Below are positions 33,976 to 46,093 of a stretch of 64,000 nucleotides of DNA, in pieces. Position numbers and translations under genes: made by a program. Location: positions 14,694,001 through 14,758,000 of the forward strand of contig OX579639.1 in assembly GCA_951230915.1 (NCBI GenBank). The letters are read 5' to 3'. The notes under the pieces were generated by a model, which worked only from the letters and a program-made list of their open reading frames with translations, was not told the DNA's origin and did not search any database. The stretch is from Antitrichia curtipendula (taxonomy: Eukaryota > Streptophyta > Bryopsida > Hypnales > Leucodontaceae). How positions within the stretch are numbered: position 1 is the stretch's first letter; every line of letters starts with the position of its first letter.

Positions 33976-36154
33976 CTAATCCGGAGGAGATCTGGCAGCT
34001 GCAAATTCAAGTCCGGATTCTACAAGAGGAGTAGAACTATTACCAGAATCAGTACATTTGGTCGGAAGGGGAGATGCACGCCGCGAACCGGAAAGCAACA
34101 AAGGCAATGGGCCTAGTCCAAAAATTGAAGGAGCTAGTGCACCTTTCTACCACCGTAATCGCAAGAGCCACCCTGTGGAATTACAACATGGTGATACAAG
34201 GCCACATCTCCGGAACGAAGGTAGTCAACATCTTGGTCGACTTTGAGGCCCGGATCGAAGGGGCGCTTAAAGAGATGCAACATTTGATAGAGAGTCTGGA
34301 CCCCCTCCTACTGGACCAGGCCATGTGCGCGGACCTGCCGGGAGGAGAATTTCAAGACACACCAGATGCCAAACCATCATTGGATAGGAGGAGGAATATG
34401 GAAGTTAGGACGATTTCGGTTCCCAGCCCGGATCCGAGTGAGACGCCCAAAGACGCCGCAGTACAGACCACATTTTTGGATGAGCCTTCTAGAAGGCAGC
34501 CGGTGGTGAATCTCTTCCCCCCTCTCCAACCTGGTCAAACTCAATTCGGAACTATTGCTACGGCAATTGTGTTGAATCTAACTCGGACCGATCCGAAGAG
34601 GTTCAGTCACATGCAATCAACGCCTCTACTTGCAGATTCGATGAGCAACTTCATCAATGTCACGGAGACCAAGATGACACGGCGGAAGAATACAAAGATC
34701 GAGGAGCCGAAGGAAATTGAAGAGATGGAAGAGGAATCAGCCGAATCTCACTTTTAGTCGGAGACGAAAACAGAGTTGGATCCACCCCTAATTTGGACCT
34801 AGTCTGCAACTAAGAAGACTCTACCAAAGAAGCCTACTCGAAAGACGACTGTTGCAACAACAAGGGTCGGAACTTCAACGAAGAAATCCCGAAAATGATT
34901 ACTTAGGCTCGCTGGTTTTGTTAAGTTAGGATTTTTTTGGTTAGTAATTTCCAAATCGGGTAATCCGGATGTGGAGCCCGAGGTTCCAGAATTTCATGAT
35001 GTTAACGGCTTTCCGATTTTCCTTGAACAGTTAATTAGATCGTTGGCCGGATTTTGTGTTAGGCCATTTGGCAACTTTTTGTTGGATTTTATAGGCAGGC
35101 CAACATGTTGGCCTGTCATTCCCTTTCCTTGTCATTTAATTGAAACATCCAGGAGATCAATTTGATCATTTTCTTGCGTATCGCGTTTATGTTTCACTTG
35201 TATACTGGTTTGTAAGTGAGGGTGTGCAAGGGGGAGTCCGGATTCCTTGGCAGACGGATTAGGTTAAGTGCGTTTTTGCGGAAGAGGTTTGGACTTGTGA
35301 ATAAGGAGCTGTGCATGGTGCCTTTAAATTGCCTGAACGGTGATCCGGTGGAGGCCCGGGAAGAGTGTGGATGCGAGTCCGGAAGTCCAAGGAGGATTCC
35401 GTGCGGAGATAAGCAACCGCCAGAGGAATATATCCATCCATCGAAAGGTCTGCCAACCTCAAAAGCGGTCAACAGCTATGAAGTTAGCACTTAGTTCCAG
35501 AAAGTCTTGATCCATCGTTGTTGTAAGGACCTAACACGACCTTGTATGATCTACTTTCCAGATAGGCCATCCAGGAGGTTGTGAGGATATGGATTTCTTC
35601 TTTGCTACTACAAAATAGTTCTTTGGTTGTGGATTTTGTTTGTTTGGTAAGTGTAGATAGTGTAAGGATTAAGAGTGACTGGTGAAGTCCCTACCCCTCT
35701 AAAGACCAATAGTGGACTCCCTAAGGATAAAACAAGGGTATATAAAATCGTTGAGTTGAGCAGTGGAATTTGGATACCGGGTAAATCCAGAAACTGGATT
35801 GGAATCCCAAAAGTGCTTGCATCCGAAAACAAGTGAGGAGTTGAACTAATCACCATTTTGGTAGTTGGATTTAGGGAAACCAAATTAGAATCCGGAAAGT
35901 ACGGATCCGGATTGATTTCCGGATAGTGTTTGTAACTGGGAATCGGATAAGACCGAAATCCGGATTAGATTTCAGATAGCAGTTGTAATCGGAAAAGAAT
36001 GAAAGACGTTGAGACGAATGATTTTGATATTTGGGAAGTGATGCGGATACCTGAAACTTGGAGCAACATACTAGAATTCCCTGGGACGATAATTCGTGTC
36101 ATCTTATCACATTTTTGTACTAAAGATACTTACGCCTAGACTGCGCGAGCGACA
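33976..36154 (+). mobile_element. Family B element, copy 2 (5'-truncated by hAT insertion)
   Basis: 33978-34757 encodes the C-terminal half of the family B protein with one TAG near 34031. Residues VVNILVDFEARIEGALKEMQ parallel VVMILMDFEARMQKVLQEMQ of copy 3. Then comes the same 3' region as copies 1 and 3 (34905-36154), ending '...gcgcgagcgaca'. The protein start is missing because the hAT end at 33975 sits inside the ORF. Between stop and 3' region a TTG-rich spacer lies at 34758-34905. Confidence 0.8.
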
Positions 36155-36607
36155 ATAACCATTAGTGTTGAATTCTTGTTCTACATTTTGGTACTAATCT
36201 AGTATACAGTGAAGCTATCGTCTTTGGTGTCATTTCTTAGAACTAATATTAACCGTTCCTTGTTCATTTTTTTTTTTAAATCCAAGTCTAAACCCCTCAA
36301 ACAGTGAAGCTTTGCCTTTAAAACTACTACTAGAAAATTCAATGTCTAATTCATCAAGAAAATTCAAAAATGCTTATTGATTTGGATAGTTGATTAGGAC
36401 ATTCTGATTTAGACAATAATCAACACTTCTATGTTGATTTTATTTGTAGATTTGGTCAATTTCTGAAAAAGTTATTATTATTCCACGTAGACGGCCATGT
36501 TGAATGGAGTACCACACAGGCTTAACCAATCACATAAATATGATTGACATGTTGGCAAATCCACCACTCAAGTAGGACTACCACATCACCAACTACCATG
36601 GCCGTCA

Positions 36608-36907
36608 ATGGGATTTGAACACACAACCACATACCAATTAATTAAAGTTTCTAAAATAAATTTTGCACTTTATTATTTAATTTTAAAAAAAATTGCATTA
36701 GAATCAAAGGAATTCAATGTATTTAGAAATCAAACTTTGAATGCCACTTACCTCAGTGTTGGAAGTGATGAGAAGACAAGCTTTTTATTATACAAGCAAG
36801 GTGGTAGGATGGAGGTAAGACAACCCATATGGAATATGCAAATGAGATTAGTAGGAGCTCAACCTCTCATAGTTAAGCCAAAAGTAGAAATTGTGGTTAA
36901 AAAGTAG
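36608..36907 (+). CDS. Hypothetical ORF, 99 codons
   Basis: ATG at 36608 to TAG at 36905. Sequence MGFEHTTTYQLIKVSK...QIWNMQMRLVGAQPLIVKPKV-like, no known domain, very AT-rich codons. It runs straight into a segment (36897-37060) that matches one arm of the fold-back element at 41573-41907, so it may be part of a transposon. 36155-36600 and 37060-38680 show no supported gene. Confidence 0.2.
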   Translation: MGFEHTTTYQLIKVSKINFALYYLILKKIALESKEFNVFRNQTLNATYLSVGSDEKTSFLLYKQGGRMEVRQPIWNMQMRLVGAQPLIVKPKVEIVVKK

Positions 36908-38684
36908 AATTTTAGACCTCATTTTGGCATAGTAAAATAACTTATTTCAAAAACCTTTGAACTATGAAAAATTGTGAAATAAAGTCAAAATTCATCTCCA
37001 AAAATTTGTCTAAGATTTCAAAACTCCAATCAAAAGTTGCAACCTTCTTTCCTTTCATCTTGCTTCCTACACCCTTGGATTATAAAGATCAAAGGTTGTG
37101 ATTGAAAAATGTACAACCGGTTATGTATGATAACCTATTCACCGCTAGCATGACTCATTGGTTATCTAATACAAAGTTGGATCTTGATTATAAGACAAGA
37201 AGAAAAAACAAAAAGAAGAATAGTTGATTTTTATAGATTTTGAGATTTAGTTAGGAGTTAATAAGTTAGGCCAACAAACTTATCCTTAGGTTTTGTTTGA
37301 TTTCTGAAAAAAATTAAATATTTGACAAGAGATGTTGCCCTAACCACCTGGTACAGTATTTCAAGGATATCCACTTCAGGCAGTTTGCCGCAAAAGAATC
37401 ATTGAAGCTCACAAAATCCAATGTCCAAAGTCTACCAATCCAATGCTACGTCTGTCAGGGACAGTTACTTGAGGTTCTAGCAGGCTCTCCATGACCAGGT
37501 AAGCGGCATTCCCATATTGAGTCTGTTTTATGTTGACACTTGGGCAGAGTGTGTTGACACAGACGAGGAGGGTTTTCCTTTAGGTTATCTTGGAAGATAA
37601 AGACTAGAAAGACTTTAATAGAATGAGATTTGCATGTCTCCAGCAATTCTGAGGAGAACCAGTCTTGGTCAAATACTACGAACCCAAGGTATCAAGCTTT
37701 TGTTCTCATGGACGTGATTCTACTTGGCCACACATGATCATTGTAAATGGACAAAAATTAAATTGTTCAAGGATGACCAGAGTTGTCTCAAGCGCAACAT
37801 CGTGTGATGTTGAGATTATTCAAAGTCAGCACAGAGTTTCATTTCATGCAACCTTCATTGCAGTCAATACTATCATCAATAAACTCAAATGGACAATTTC
37901 AGTATGAGCGGCGATTTGAATCTCTTCTTTGACCATTCATCCCTCAACCATAGCTGTTGCCATTAGGGTGATGTCATGATAAGGTGCACTTACCTTATGA
38001 TACAAATAATGCGTTTTCTCACCTCTCGGGCACATCATTGACCCTAATATACTATCTCACACTCAGTAGTCCACGCTCAAGGGAAGTAATCCGCCCAATT
38101 GTGGTAGTACGCTTCACGCTGCTCTTTGTTCATGATTTTATTCCACTGCAGGCAATCACATAATAATGGTTCACGGTCAGACAGAGGGTAAACCGGTTCC
38201 CCTCCCAAAAACTTGACCCCCCAACCCCCAACCCCCAATTCATGGATTTAAATGACAAACTCAATTGATCATATTGTGAGATATAGATTTCAGATGGGAC
38301 CAAATCTAATATCACCAGAATCAGTGAAGAAAATTGCATGCGCTGATCAATAAATCCCCAAAAATTTGGATAAAAGAAAGTCTCAAAATATCCTACAAGG
38401 CAAAAATTGACCGTAAAGAGCTAAAACCCTCCAGAAAAACAGCCCTATCTAAAAGTCTACCCAAATTCACCAAAGGATGCAAGAAACCTGACCTTGAATT
38501 CATAAGGCTTTCCTTTCTTAATAGCACGCTTCATATGGTGATTCTCATGCACCATCGCAAGGTCGTGCCAGCTGCAACAAGCACATCCAAGCGCAATTCA
38601 ATGCAACTAAGTTACGAACACCCGTAATCACCACTGATTCAAAGTCAACACCCTAAAAATTCACATAATCGGTGCTTATCTATT

Positions 38685-39250
38685 CAGAGGATGCAGTACA
38701 CCTAAATTTTCACGCTTAGGTCGTCTCCCACTAAAACTTCGAAACTTCATAACTTTCACAGTCGTTATCCAAATTATAAATTCTCTGGTGAATTAGAATC
38801 CTTATTCGTTTTCTAAAAAGACCGTAAGAAAACAAGCAAACATAAGAATATTGACCAGTGAACTTCTCTCAGAGCTCAAGGTGGCGAGATTTCGGGTGTC
38901 CCTAACCCCGACGCCTTGCGAGCAAGCAAACTCTCAGAAGAAAAAGAGGCGATGCAAGTGAGATATTGATCAAGAAGATGCAGTTCACCTAGATTGTCAA
39001 TTTTAGGTCATCTCTCACTAAACCTTTGAAATTTCGTAACTGTCACATTCGGAATTCAAATAATTAATTCTCTGGTGCTTTACAATCCTCTTTCATTTTC
39101 TATCCAAGAGCGCATAAAAGAAGTTAAACAAAGAAATATTGCCCAATTGAACACTAGGAATAGCACTCAGAGCTCAAAGTGGCGAGAATTCGGGTGTCGA
39201 CGCTTAGAATGAAAGAAAAAATTTGAGAAGAAAAGAGGCGATGCCAGTGA
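38685..39250. repeat. Diverged tandem duplication of about 290 bp
   Basis: 38685-38975 and 38977-39250 are two copies, each running from 'gatgcagt.cacctaga' through 'ataattctctggtg' and 'agagctcaa.gtggcgaga.ttcgggtgtc' to 'agaggcgatgc.agtgag'. The second copy forms the 3' part of the small minus-strand gene at 39154-39411, so the duplicated unit is the tail of that gene. Confidence 0.8.
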
Positions 39251-39411
39251 GCGCACTTGAACATGTTGTTGCACTGCTCCCAGTAGTACGGGCAAGCGAT
39301 GGAGTAGGCGGAGAAGGCGACGGAGCCCCAGAAAATGGAGCTGAAGGCCTCCTTGTCCGAGTGCGGCACTCCCGGGTCGCCGGTGTACGCGGGGCCGAAC
39401 ATTTTCTCCAT
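39154..39411 (-). CDS. Small GC-rich ORF, 85 codons, possible membrane protein
   Basis: ATG at 39411 (MEKMFGPAYTGDPGVPHSDK), followed by an aromatic-rich hydrophobic stretch (AFSSIFWGSVAFSAYSIA, about residues 22-40). Codons up to about residue 57 are strikingly G/C-ending compared with everything around, typical of a real expressed gene or a retrocopy. After FKCAHWHRLFSS the sequence enters the AT-rich tandem-duplicated tail, so the last 25 residues may not be genuine. The small size and single hydrophobic segment are like accessory subunits of organelle membrane complexes, but I do not recognise the family. A 'ttgtttcag' acceptor-like site lies just upstream (about 39440). Confidence 0.45.
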   Translation of the reverse strand: MEKMFGPAYTGDPGVPHSDKEAFSSIFWGSVAFSAYSIACPYYWEQCNNMFKCAHWHRLFSSQIFSFILSVDTRILATLSSECYS

Positions 39412-40957
39412 CTTGCTAGCGGAAAATTTGCAAAGAACAATCTGAAACAAAGAAAAACGAAAAACGAAAGCAAAGCGAAGATGGTAATGCAAGAAAGTTT
39501 GGTCTGCAAGGAAGGCAAAGTGGCAGGGCCAGAGGCAACCCTATCCTTGGCTCATCCGTCGGGAAGCAACCATGAAGACTTTATTCATCCATTTCATCCA
39601 TGAAGACTTTATTCGTCCACCGCTTTCATCTCAAAAGAAACCATTGGGAAAGTACCCCCATCGCAACAGTAATGACGCAGTTCCTATACTACGCAATATT
39701 GATGCAGTACAAAATGTATAGCTATTCAATATTTTAAATTTAGGTGTTGTTGCAATATTGCAGTAATTAAGTTAATTACAATAGTGATTAGACAAAGAAT
39801 AGTGAAATAATATTAGTAAGTAAAATTTTTCTTAAGATTATATTGCATATGTTTAGTACAAAGTAACAAATTTGTATTGATACAATATTGCAAAAGTGGA
39901 AGATGATTATTAATTCTAATCTTTCAAGGTTCTTTCAACTAGTAATTGACAATTTAGCATTCACCTTTGTTGAAGTCAAATGTATTACGTTGTTGTATAC
40001 ATTAATGTGTTTCAGTCAAATTCAATTAAAAAATGAAACAATCAATGTATTTTACTACTAGAATTTTGCATTGTATATGCCGTTTCATATGCTTTGGGTT
40101 TGCGTTCTTGTGAATGTTTATGCTAGAAGGCTTTAGTTTTTTTTTCAAATAATTGAATGAGCAACACCCTAAGCAAAGAAAGGTGTTGGATGAGTTTATA
40201 TCCAAGGCATTTTAGAGCATATCATGCGTCCAAATAATGTGAAGGTAGATCTCTATTGTCAAATTATGAATTTGAATCATATAGTGTTCCTTGTTGTGTA
40301 GCAAGATTCTTAGTTGATATTCCCTTGACATATCTCATCAATGATACTATATGATTGATTTCAATCTATGTGAGATCTAATTTTGGGAACTTTGTTATCA
40401 TGTCTCATAAAACATTTCAAACCACTGTACATTTAGTTAAACTTTTATTGGTCAGACTACCTTTTGTCTATTTTAAAATCCTTTCCAATAGCTAAAAATA
40501 CTTTTGAAGAAGTCTTACCTTGATCATAAAATTAAAAACAGTGAATGGGTTATCAATTGTCACAAATTTTTATTTAGGTCGTTGCTCTGTATACATGTTT
40601 GCCATTGTACACATTCTTCCTTGAGACTCCCAAAACCAAGTTGTCTTTGATGAATGTTTTTCTATTATATCTATATGAAAACAACTATACATATTAATTA
40701 GCTTCAAAGATCTCATGTTTTTTGGGTTCCTTCTGTAGACTTCATGAGAAAATGAGAAAGATGGTGGCAGAATTCAAATGAAGACTATTTGTAAAAATAT
40801 TTTTAAATTAATTATTTTTTGTGATTATTCATGAATTAATTTTTGGATTAATTAATCATTGTATTTGTATGAGTGCTTTGATATTGTTGTTGTTTTTATT
40901 CCAAAAGAGAGTAGGTAAAACATTTATAGATGCATGGTTTGCTCAATGGAATTATAA

Positions 40958-41275
40958 GTGCAAGATTTGAAAGAAGAAAATGCATTGTTCAAGAGTTTGT
41001 TGCAAAAGAACACTTTTGAGGATTCCAAACCTAAAGTGACTAGGTGGGAATTGGTAAGAATCAACATGCCAAGAATTGTGAAGCAATTAATATTGGATTT
41101 AGATCTTCAAAAGAATAGACGGTCCTTCCCAAGAGAAGAATACATGAAAGAGGTAGTTTTGGAGACTTTCAATACTCTTTTTTTTGATACTATCACATGG
41201 AAGGTATTCTATAGAATTTGGGTGGAGAACTTGAGGAAGAAGGTAAAGAGAGTGATCACCAATAGACATGCTTAA
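40958..41275 (+). CDS. Hypothetical ORF, possible exon
   Basis: An open frame of 105 codons without its own ATG near the start (QDLKEENALFKSLLQKN... then RWELVRINMPRIVKQLILDLDLQ...). It has a short coiled-coil-like beginning and a basic end (RKKVKRVITNR). No known domain. It is followed closely by the fold-back element, as with the ORF at 36608. The rest of 39600-42430 is AT-rich with no supported gene. Confidence 0.25.
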   Translation: MQDLKEENALFKSLLQKNTFEDSKPKVTRWELVRINMPRIVKQLILDLDLQKNRRSFPREEYMKEVVLETFNTLFFDTITWKVFYRIWVENLRKKVKRVITNRHA

Positions 41276-41572
41276 TTCACTACAATTAACCACATTGAAT
41301 TTTGGCGGCATTTGGACATTTCTAAACTAGAATAGAGAACCCAAAAGAAAATTGTAGCATAAAAAGAGAGGTTGAAATTGTCTATAGAAGGTATGATTGT
41401 GTACAAATAATCTTACATCTTCTATCAATGAAATTGATGGACATCAATTCTATATTATATGTTGTAAGTTGTTTTTATAATTTTACTTCATTTTGGAAAA
41501 ATTTGAATTTTCATTGCACAATAAAGTTAGAATTGAAGGTAGTAGAAATGAAAATAGGAATTGTATTCAAAA

Positions 41573-41907
41573 TAGAATTTTAAACCTCATTTAAGCATAA
41601 TAGAATAGTATGTTTCTCAAAACTTTGAACTAAGAAAAGTTGGAAAATCAAGTTAACATTCATTTCTAGAGATCCATTTGATTTTTAGAGCCTTCAATAA
41701 AAAGTTATGGACAAATTTTAAAGAGGGTTTGGAAGGGACATTTTCTTTAACATTTTCAAACATCCTCTTTGAATTTTTCACATAACTTTTGATTGGAGGT
41801 TCAAAACTTACAAATTTATTCTTGGAGATGAAAGTTTAATGGGTTTATCAACTTTTTTAGCTCAAATTTTTTTATTCTACTATACCTAAATGAGGTCTAA
41901 AATTCTA
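41573..41907. mobile_element. Fold-back (MITE-like) element, 335 bp
   Basis: The left arm begins TAGAATTTTAAACCTCATTT and the right arm ends AAATGAGGTCTAAAATTCTA. Inner blocks ('agcataatagaata' with 'tattctactatacct', 'aaaagttatgg' with 'cataacttttg') continue the inverted symmetry almost to the centre. A single arm recurs at 36897-37060. Confidence 0.75.
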
Positions 41908-42785
41908 ATTTACACATAATTCCTATGTTTTGACAATTAATAGTCAAGCTTTCATCTTCACATTACCCTTCGAGGATTTATGATGGAAAATCAATTTCAT
42001 TATAAAAAAATATGCCCCCATCCATTATTCCCACAAATGTCAATGATGCATTTTCTTCATTTGCCATCAAATTTTTAATAGTAGATGTTCAAACGACAGG
42101 GTTGCTAGCATGCGAGCCTGTGAGCGTGTGAGCCTGTGAGCTGGAATCTTAATTTTGAAAAAAAGGGATGACGGACCTATGACCGTGGGTTTATTAAATC
42201 CTTTAAAACAGCAAATGTGAAGTCATTTTTGTAAGTAGCTAGGTGTAGAAAAATATTTTCTTATACTCTTATATGTACTCTAAAAATATACGTAAGTTCG
42301 GGACAAACCAAGCAATGCAAAATCTCAAAAGAATGAATACACATGAAAGATATAGCCATAAAACACACAAATCCATGGACTCATAATAATAAACAATACA
42401 TGATACTTTGACTCATGAGATATGTCAATCTCATGAGTCTAAGCCGTTGTAGACTCAGTCGCAGAATCCTGAGTTGTAGATGACTCTGAAGTCTCACTAC
42501 CTTCGGATGCTGACCCATCTATGAACTGTAAAACATTCAAAGCATATGTATCTCTACGGCGTTTGCATCTAGTGGTTCCAAACTCCACAAATGCCGATGC
42601 CGCTTGCTTGGCATATATTGGAAGATGAAAAGACTTCTCTGAACTAGAGAGAAGACTTTGTTTTTTCATCATTGCATCTTTCGACATCAATCCCTGATGG
42701 CTGCAAACACAAATGACACAATGTTAGACTCATAAAATACAATGATTACCAAACAAAACAAGAGTTCAAAAATATACAAACTTAC

Positions 42786-43802
42786 TTATTCAATTTTCCC
42801 TTTTGTGCAAACTTCCGAGGCACCACAATCATGTTGTCCGGATCTTGAGACGCTGCAATTGCTGCCGACGGTTCTGCAAGCACCGCTGCTGGAGTGGATT
42901 TAATCATGGGTTTGAGGACCGCGTCAAAAATGTCCACGTCCTCCTCCAAAGCCACAATGTGGCGACCCGTGCCGCGACACACTGTAATGGATGCACCTAC
43001 AGTAAACAAAATGAAACTCGTTATCTCAAGAAATAAATACAGAAATTTGAACTAAAATTCACAATCTTTAAATAGAAAACTCACCCGTAGATGCGTTGCA
43101 GTCGAGAATCAAATCTCCTTCAACCGTTGTTGCTTCAATGAGGAGTTGAAATAGCCTGGGGTCCTTCTCGCGAGCACCACGCCATGGTTTATTCCCATTC
43201 ATCAACATGTTCTCTTTGGTGGTGAAATTCATCAACATGTCATCTAATCCAATATCCATGCCGACATTCTCTATCGTTGGGGTACGTTTGAAAGAAAAAT
43301 TAGATTTCCCTTTCGTGCCGAGGTCTTTCACCATGAGGTTGATTCCAAACTTTTGAGTCTACAAAGATCCAAACAAAAATAATATTAAGAATCACAAAAA
43401 CTGTTTGGAAATCCAAATGCCACATCAAATAATGAAATTGAAAAGATAACATACCGTGGTAGTATTGTCAAAGGCTGAGGTCAAGTGCATATGATTCATT
43501 CCCATCCACTCCTTCTTCACCATCATATATGTCTCGCATAGTCCTGCAATATTTGACTTCGAATCCAAGGAGAATGAATGAAATACAATCATATAGCCAT
43601 GGTCTTGCAAATGCTTTTCAGCAAAAAAAAAGGCCATTTGCATAGCCTCATATTCCTTGTCTACATTCCACGTCGGCACCGCCATTGGTGGAGATGACAC
43701 CCCCGGAACCGGCAAATTCTCTGGGCAGTCAAAAAATACAAGGTCCACTCCCGGACACTGGTTCACTTTACCATCAAACATGCGAGACTTATCTGCCAAC
43801 AA
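42786..43802 (-). other. Methyltransferase-like domain region (exons 8-10)
   Basis: Three exons together form the Rossmann-like portion. Compared with CcrM-type enzymes the order IV-VIII then X-I-III is kept. The catalytic D/N/S-P-P-Y tetrad is replaced by D-C-P-E, and the S-adenosylmethionine glycine loop by C-N-A-S-T-G. Known active enzymes need an aromatic residue at the fourth position, so the domain is likely non-catalytic or has a changed function. The fold assignment is from motif order and hydrophobic pattern, not from a search. Confidence 0.6.
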
Positions 43803-44781
43803 CTTCAAACAAACAAATTATGAAACAGTTAGTAATGGATACATACAACGTTCACGTCTTTCATTTTCAAAACAAATTAGCAAACTATAATTTATAAAAT
43901 TCTTGTCCTATCTAAGAACTCCATCACCTCGTTGTAGAATATCGGCAGATAAGTCTCCATGTCATCCATGAGCTCCACAATGGACAAGTTGAGGATACAC
44001 TCCTCCATATTGTCTTCACCGTCCTCACCAATGACAATCACTTGAGTCCCTTGAACAATGATGTCCTTTGTTAGTTGTAACAAGGCCGCTTTTCTCTTCA
44101 ATCTAGACTGAGATCCAAATTGCATCTGAGACCCCTGATCCATTGTAGATGATGCTGGAACTTTGCCACCGCCTTCGAGCTTCTTCTTGCCTTTTCACAT
44201 TCCCTTCCCTTTCCCCTCCTTTTCCATTTCTTTTTCCTTCTCCACCAACTTTGCCACTCGATCTGCTTCCTTCTTTTCCTTGTTGATGATAAGGTCTTTT
44301 TCCTTGGCCTCTTTCTTTTTGTCAGCGATTGACCTTCTAACAATAGCCTTCCTCTTTGCCACATCACTAAGGCCTGCAAATTTGTCCACCACCAAGTCAA
44401 TAGCCCCAAGACCTTCGAAAGACTTCCGCAAGTCAATCTTCGACGGATGTGTACATGTGATAGGGCAGTCTATGTACCACCCTCCGCCACTAAGATGAGC
44501 GGTCGTGAAAGTGCGGAGTTGACTCAGTGAATACATGCAATCAGCCAAAGAACGATCTAGCCATGTCATCAAGAACAGAGGAAGATCTTGACGTTTGATC
44601 GCGCCTTTAGTAAGAAGCTCATAACTGAAGTATCTGCATCCAAAAAAATGAATTGGAATCAAATGCAATAGTAATCCTACACAGTGATATATGAAAGAAA
44701 AGAAGGTGATGAAGGTAATTGACAACTGGAAGACACATGAGTCATTAAAATGTATTATAAGAAAAATGTATTACAGAAATG

Positions 44782-44877
44782 GGACTGAATGAAGGGGTAC
44801 CCTGAGGTACCTCTTCAACCCTAGTTGGATCCGACTAAGGTCTTGGCTCTACCTCAAGGTACCCCTGATATCAGTCC
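44782..44877. mobile_element. 96-bp palindromic MITE in an intron
   Basis: Ends GGACTGAATGAAGGGGTACC and GGTACCCCTGATATCAGTCC are inverted repeats with three mismatches, and a second inner palindrome (cctgaggtacctc with gctctacctcaagg) makes a near-complete hairpin. It lies between the exons at 45235-44991 and 44633-43928 and so does not touch coding sequence. Confidence 0.75.
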
Positions 44878-46093
44878 ATCACCTTGGTCCACATAATTAT
44901 CTAACGATATTGGCTGTTCCAAATAAAATTTAGTAATCATATTCATAAAGCAGATTCACTGATTATTACAATCACTTCTACAAAATTCACCATTCATATT
45001 GGAAGAGAACTCTTTGAACCGTCTGCATTGATCCATCAAAATTCAAGAAGGAGTCACCCTTCTTGAAGTAATTTGCTCCTCTCAGAGCCAGTCCAAACCC
45101 TTGATACCAAATCTTCCTTCTCCAACCTTCTACATACTCCGCTAAGTACTCCGGCTGCTGTGGAACTTTCATATTGATCATGATATTGTCTTGATGCACC
45201 ACAGTGTCAAAATACTCCACGGCTGCATCTTCAGTCTGTCATAATAGAATTGCAAATAAGTATTTTAGACTTTTCCATAACATATACATGTCAATGACGT
45301 AGAAATGGGAGAGAATATTACATAACTGTACCAACTAAGTACTTTGAATTAATGGGCAGAAGCACTTACCCCCGCATACCAAACGCACTTGTTCAAGAAT
45401 GGTCCCAAATTTGTCTCAGAAACAAGTCGACCAGAAAATTTTCTAGCGTCACGAGATGGCATAGAGGAGTTCCACCACTTGAGGAATTTTATCTTGTGAA
45501 AGGCTGTGGTGTTGCACGTAGCTACCATCTGCAGTTTCTCAAGAGTCATCTCTGGAACCTCATTAGAACTCCAATGCTTTTCAACCTGCAAAACAAGGAA
45601 AACCATTTTATATCAACCATAAAATGTACAGAGGGACAATGCCTTGCCCATAAAATTCATATATTGGATCTCACCTCTTCAAGGAAGCCAGGACCATGTG
45701 CAGGATTTGCCACCGTTAACATCTTAATCATCTTCACGTACAATTGGGATGCTTTATCCTTTGCTCCGGCCCTCATGGCATTAGCAACACCAGAATCACT
45801 TTTTTCTTCAAATGGTGTTATCTTGTTGTACTTTCTAACAGCAACATTTGCTGCCAGAGCAATTTCTTGCTGCACAAGTGAAACATCATATATAAATTAG
45901 TAAAGGGAACAAGAAGAACAAGCAAGACATTATGCATAAGTAGTTGAACACATTCCAGGACTCACCCGAAATACAAATGCCGTAAAGACCTCAGCAGGCA
46001 TCAAATACCAGGTCTTTTTTGGTGGTAGAGTTCCACATCTTTTCACCTCTGATGGCCGCAGCATCTCGTTGAACCTGTCCATTGGAAGGATTC

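Noticed and set aside
36600..36640. B-box-like 'tgttcaaatccca' on the minus strand, suggesting a tRNA or SINE.
   Set aside because: No matching A box or cloverleaf is found at the right distance.
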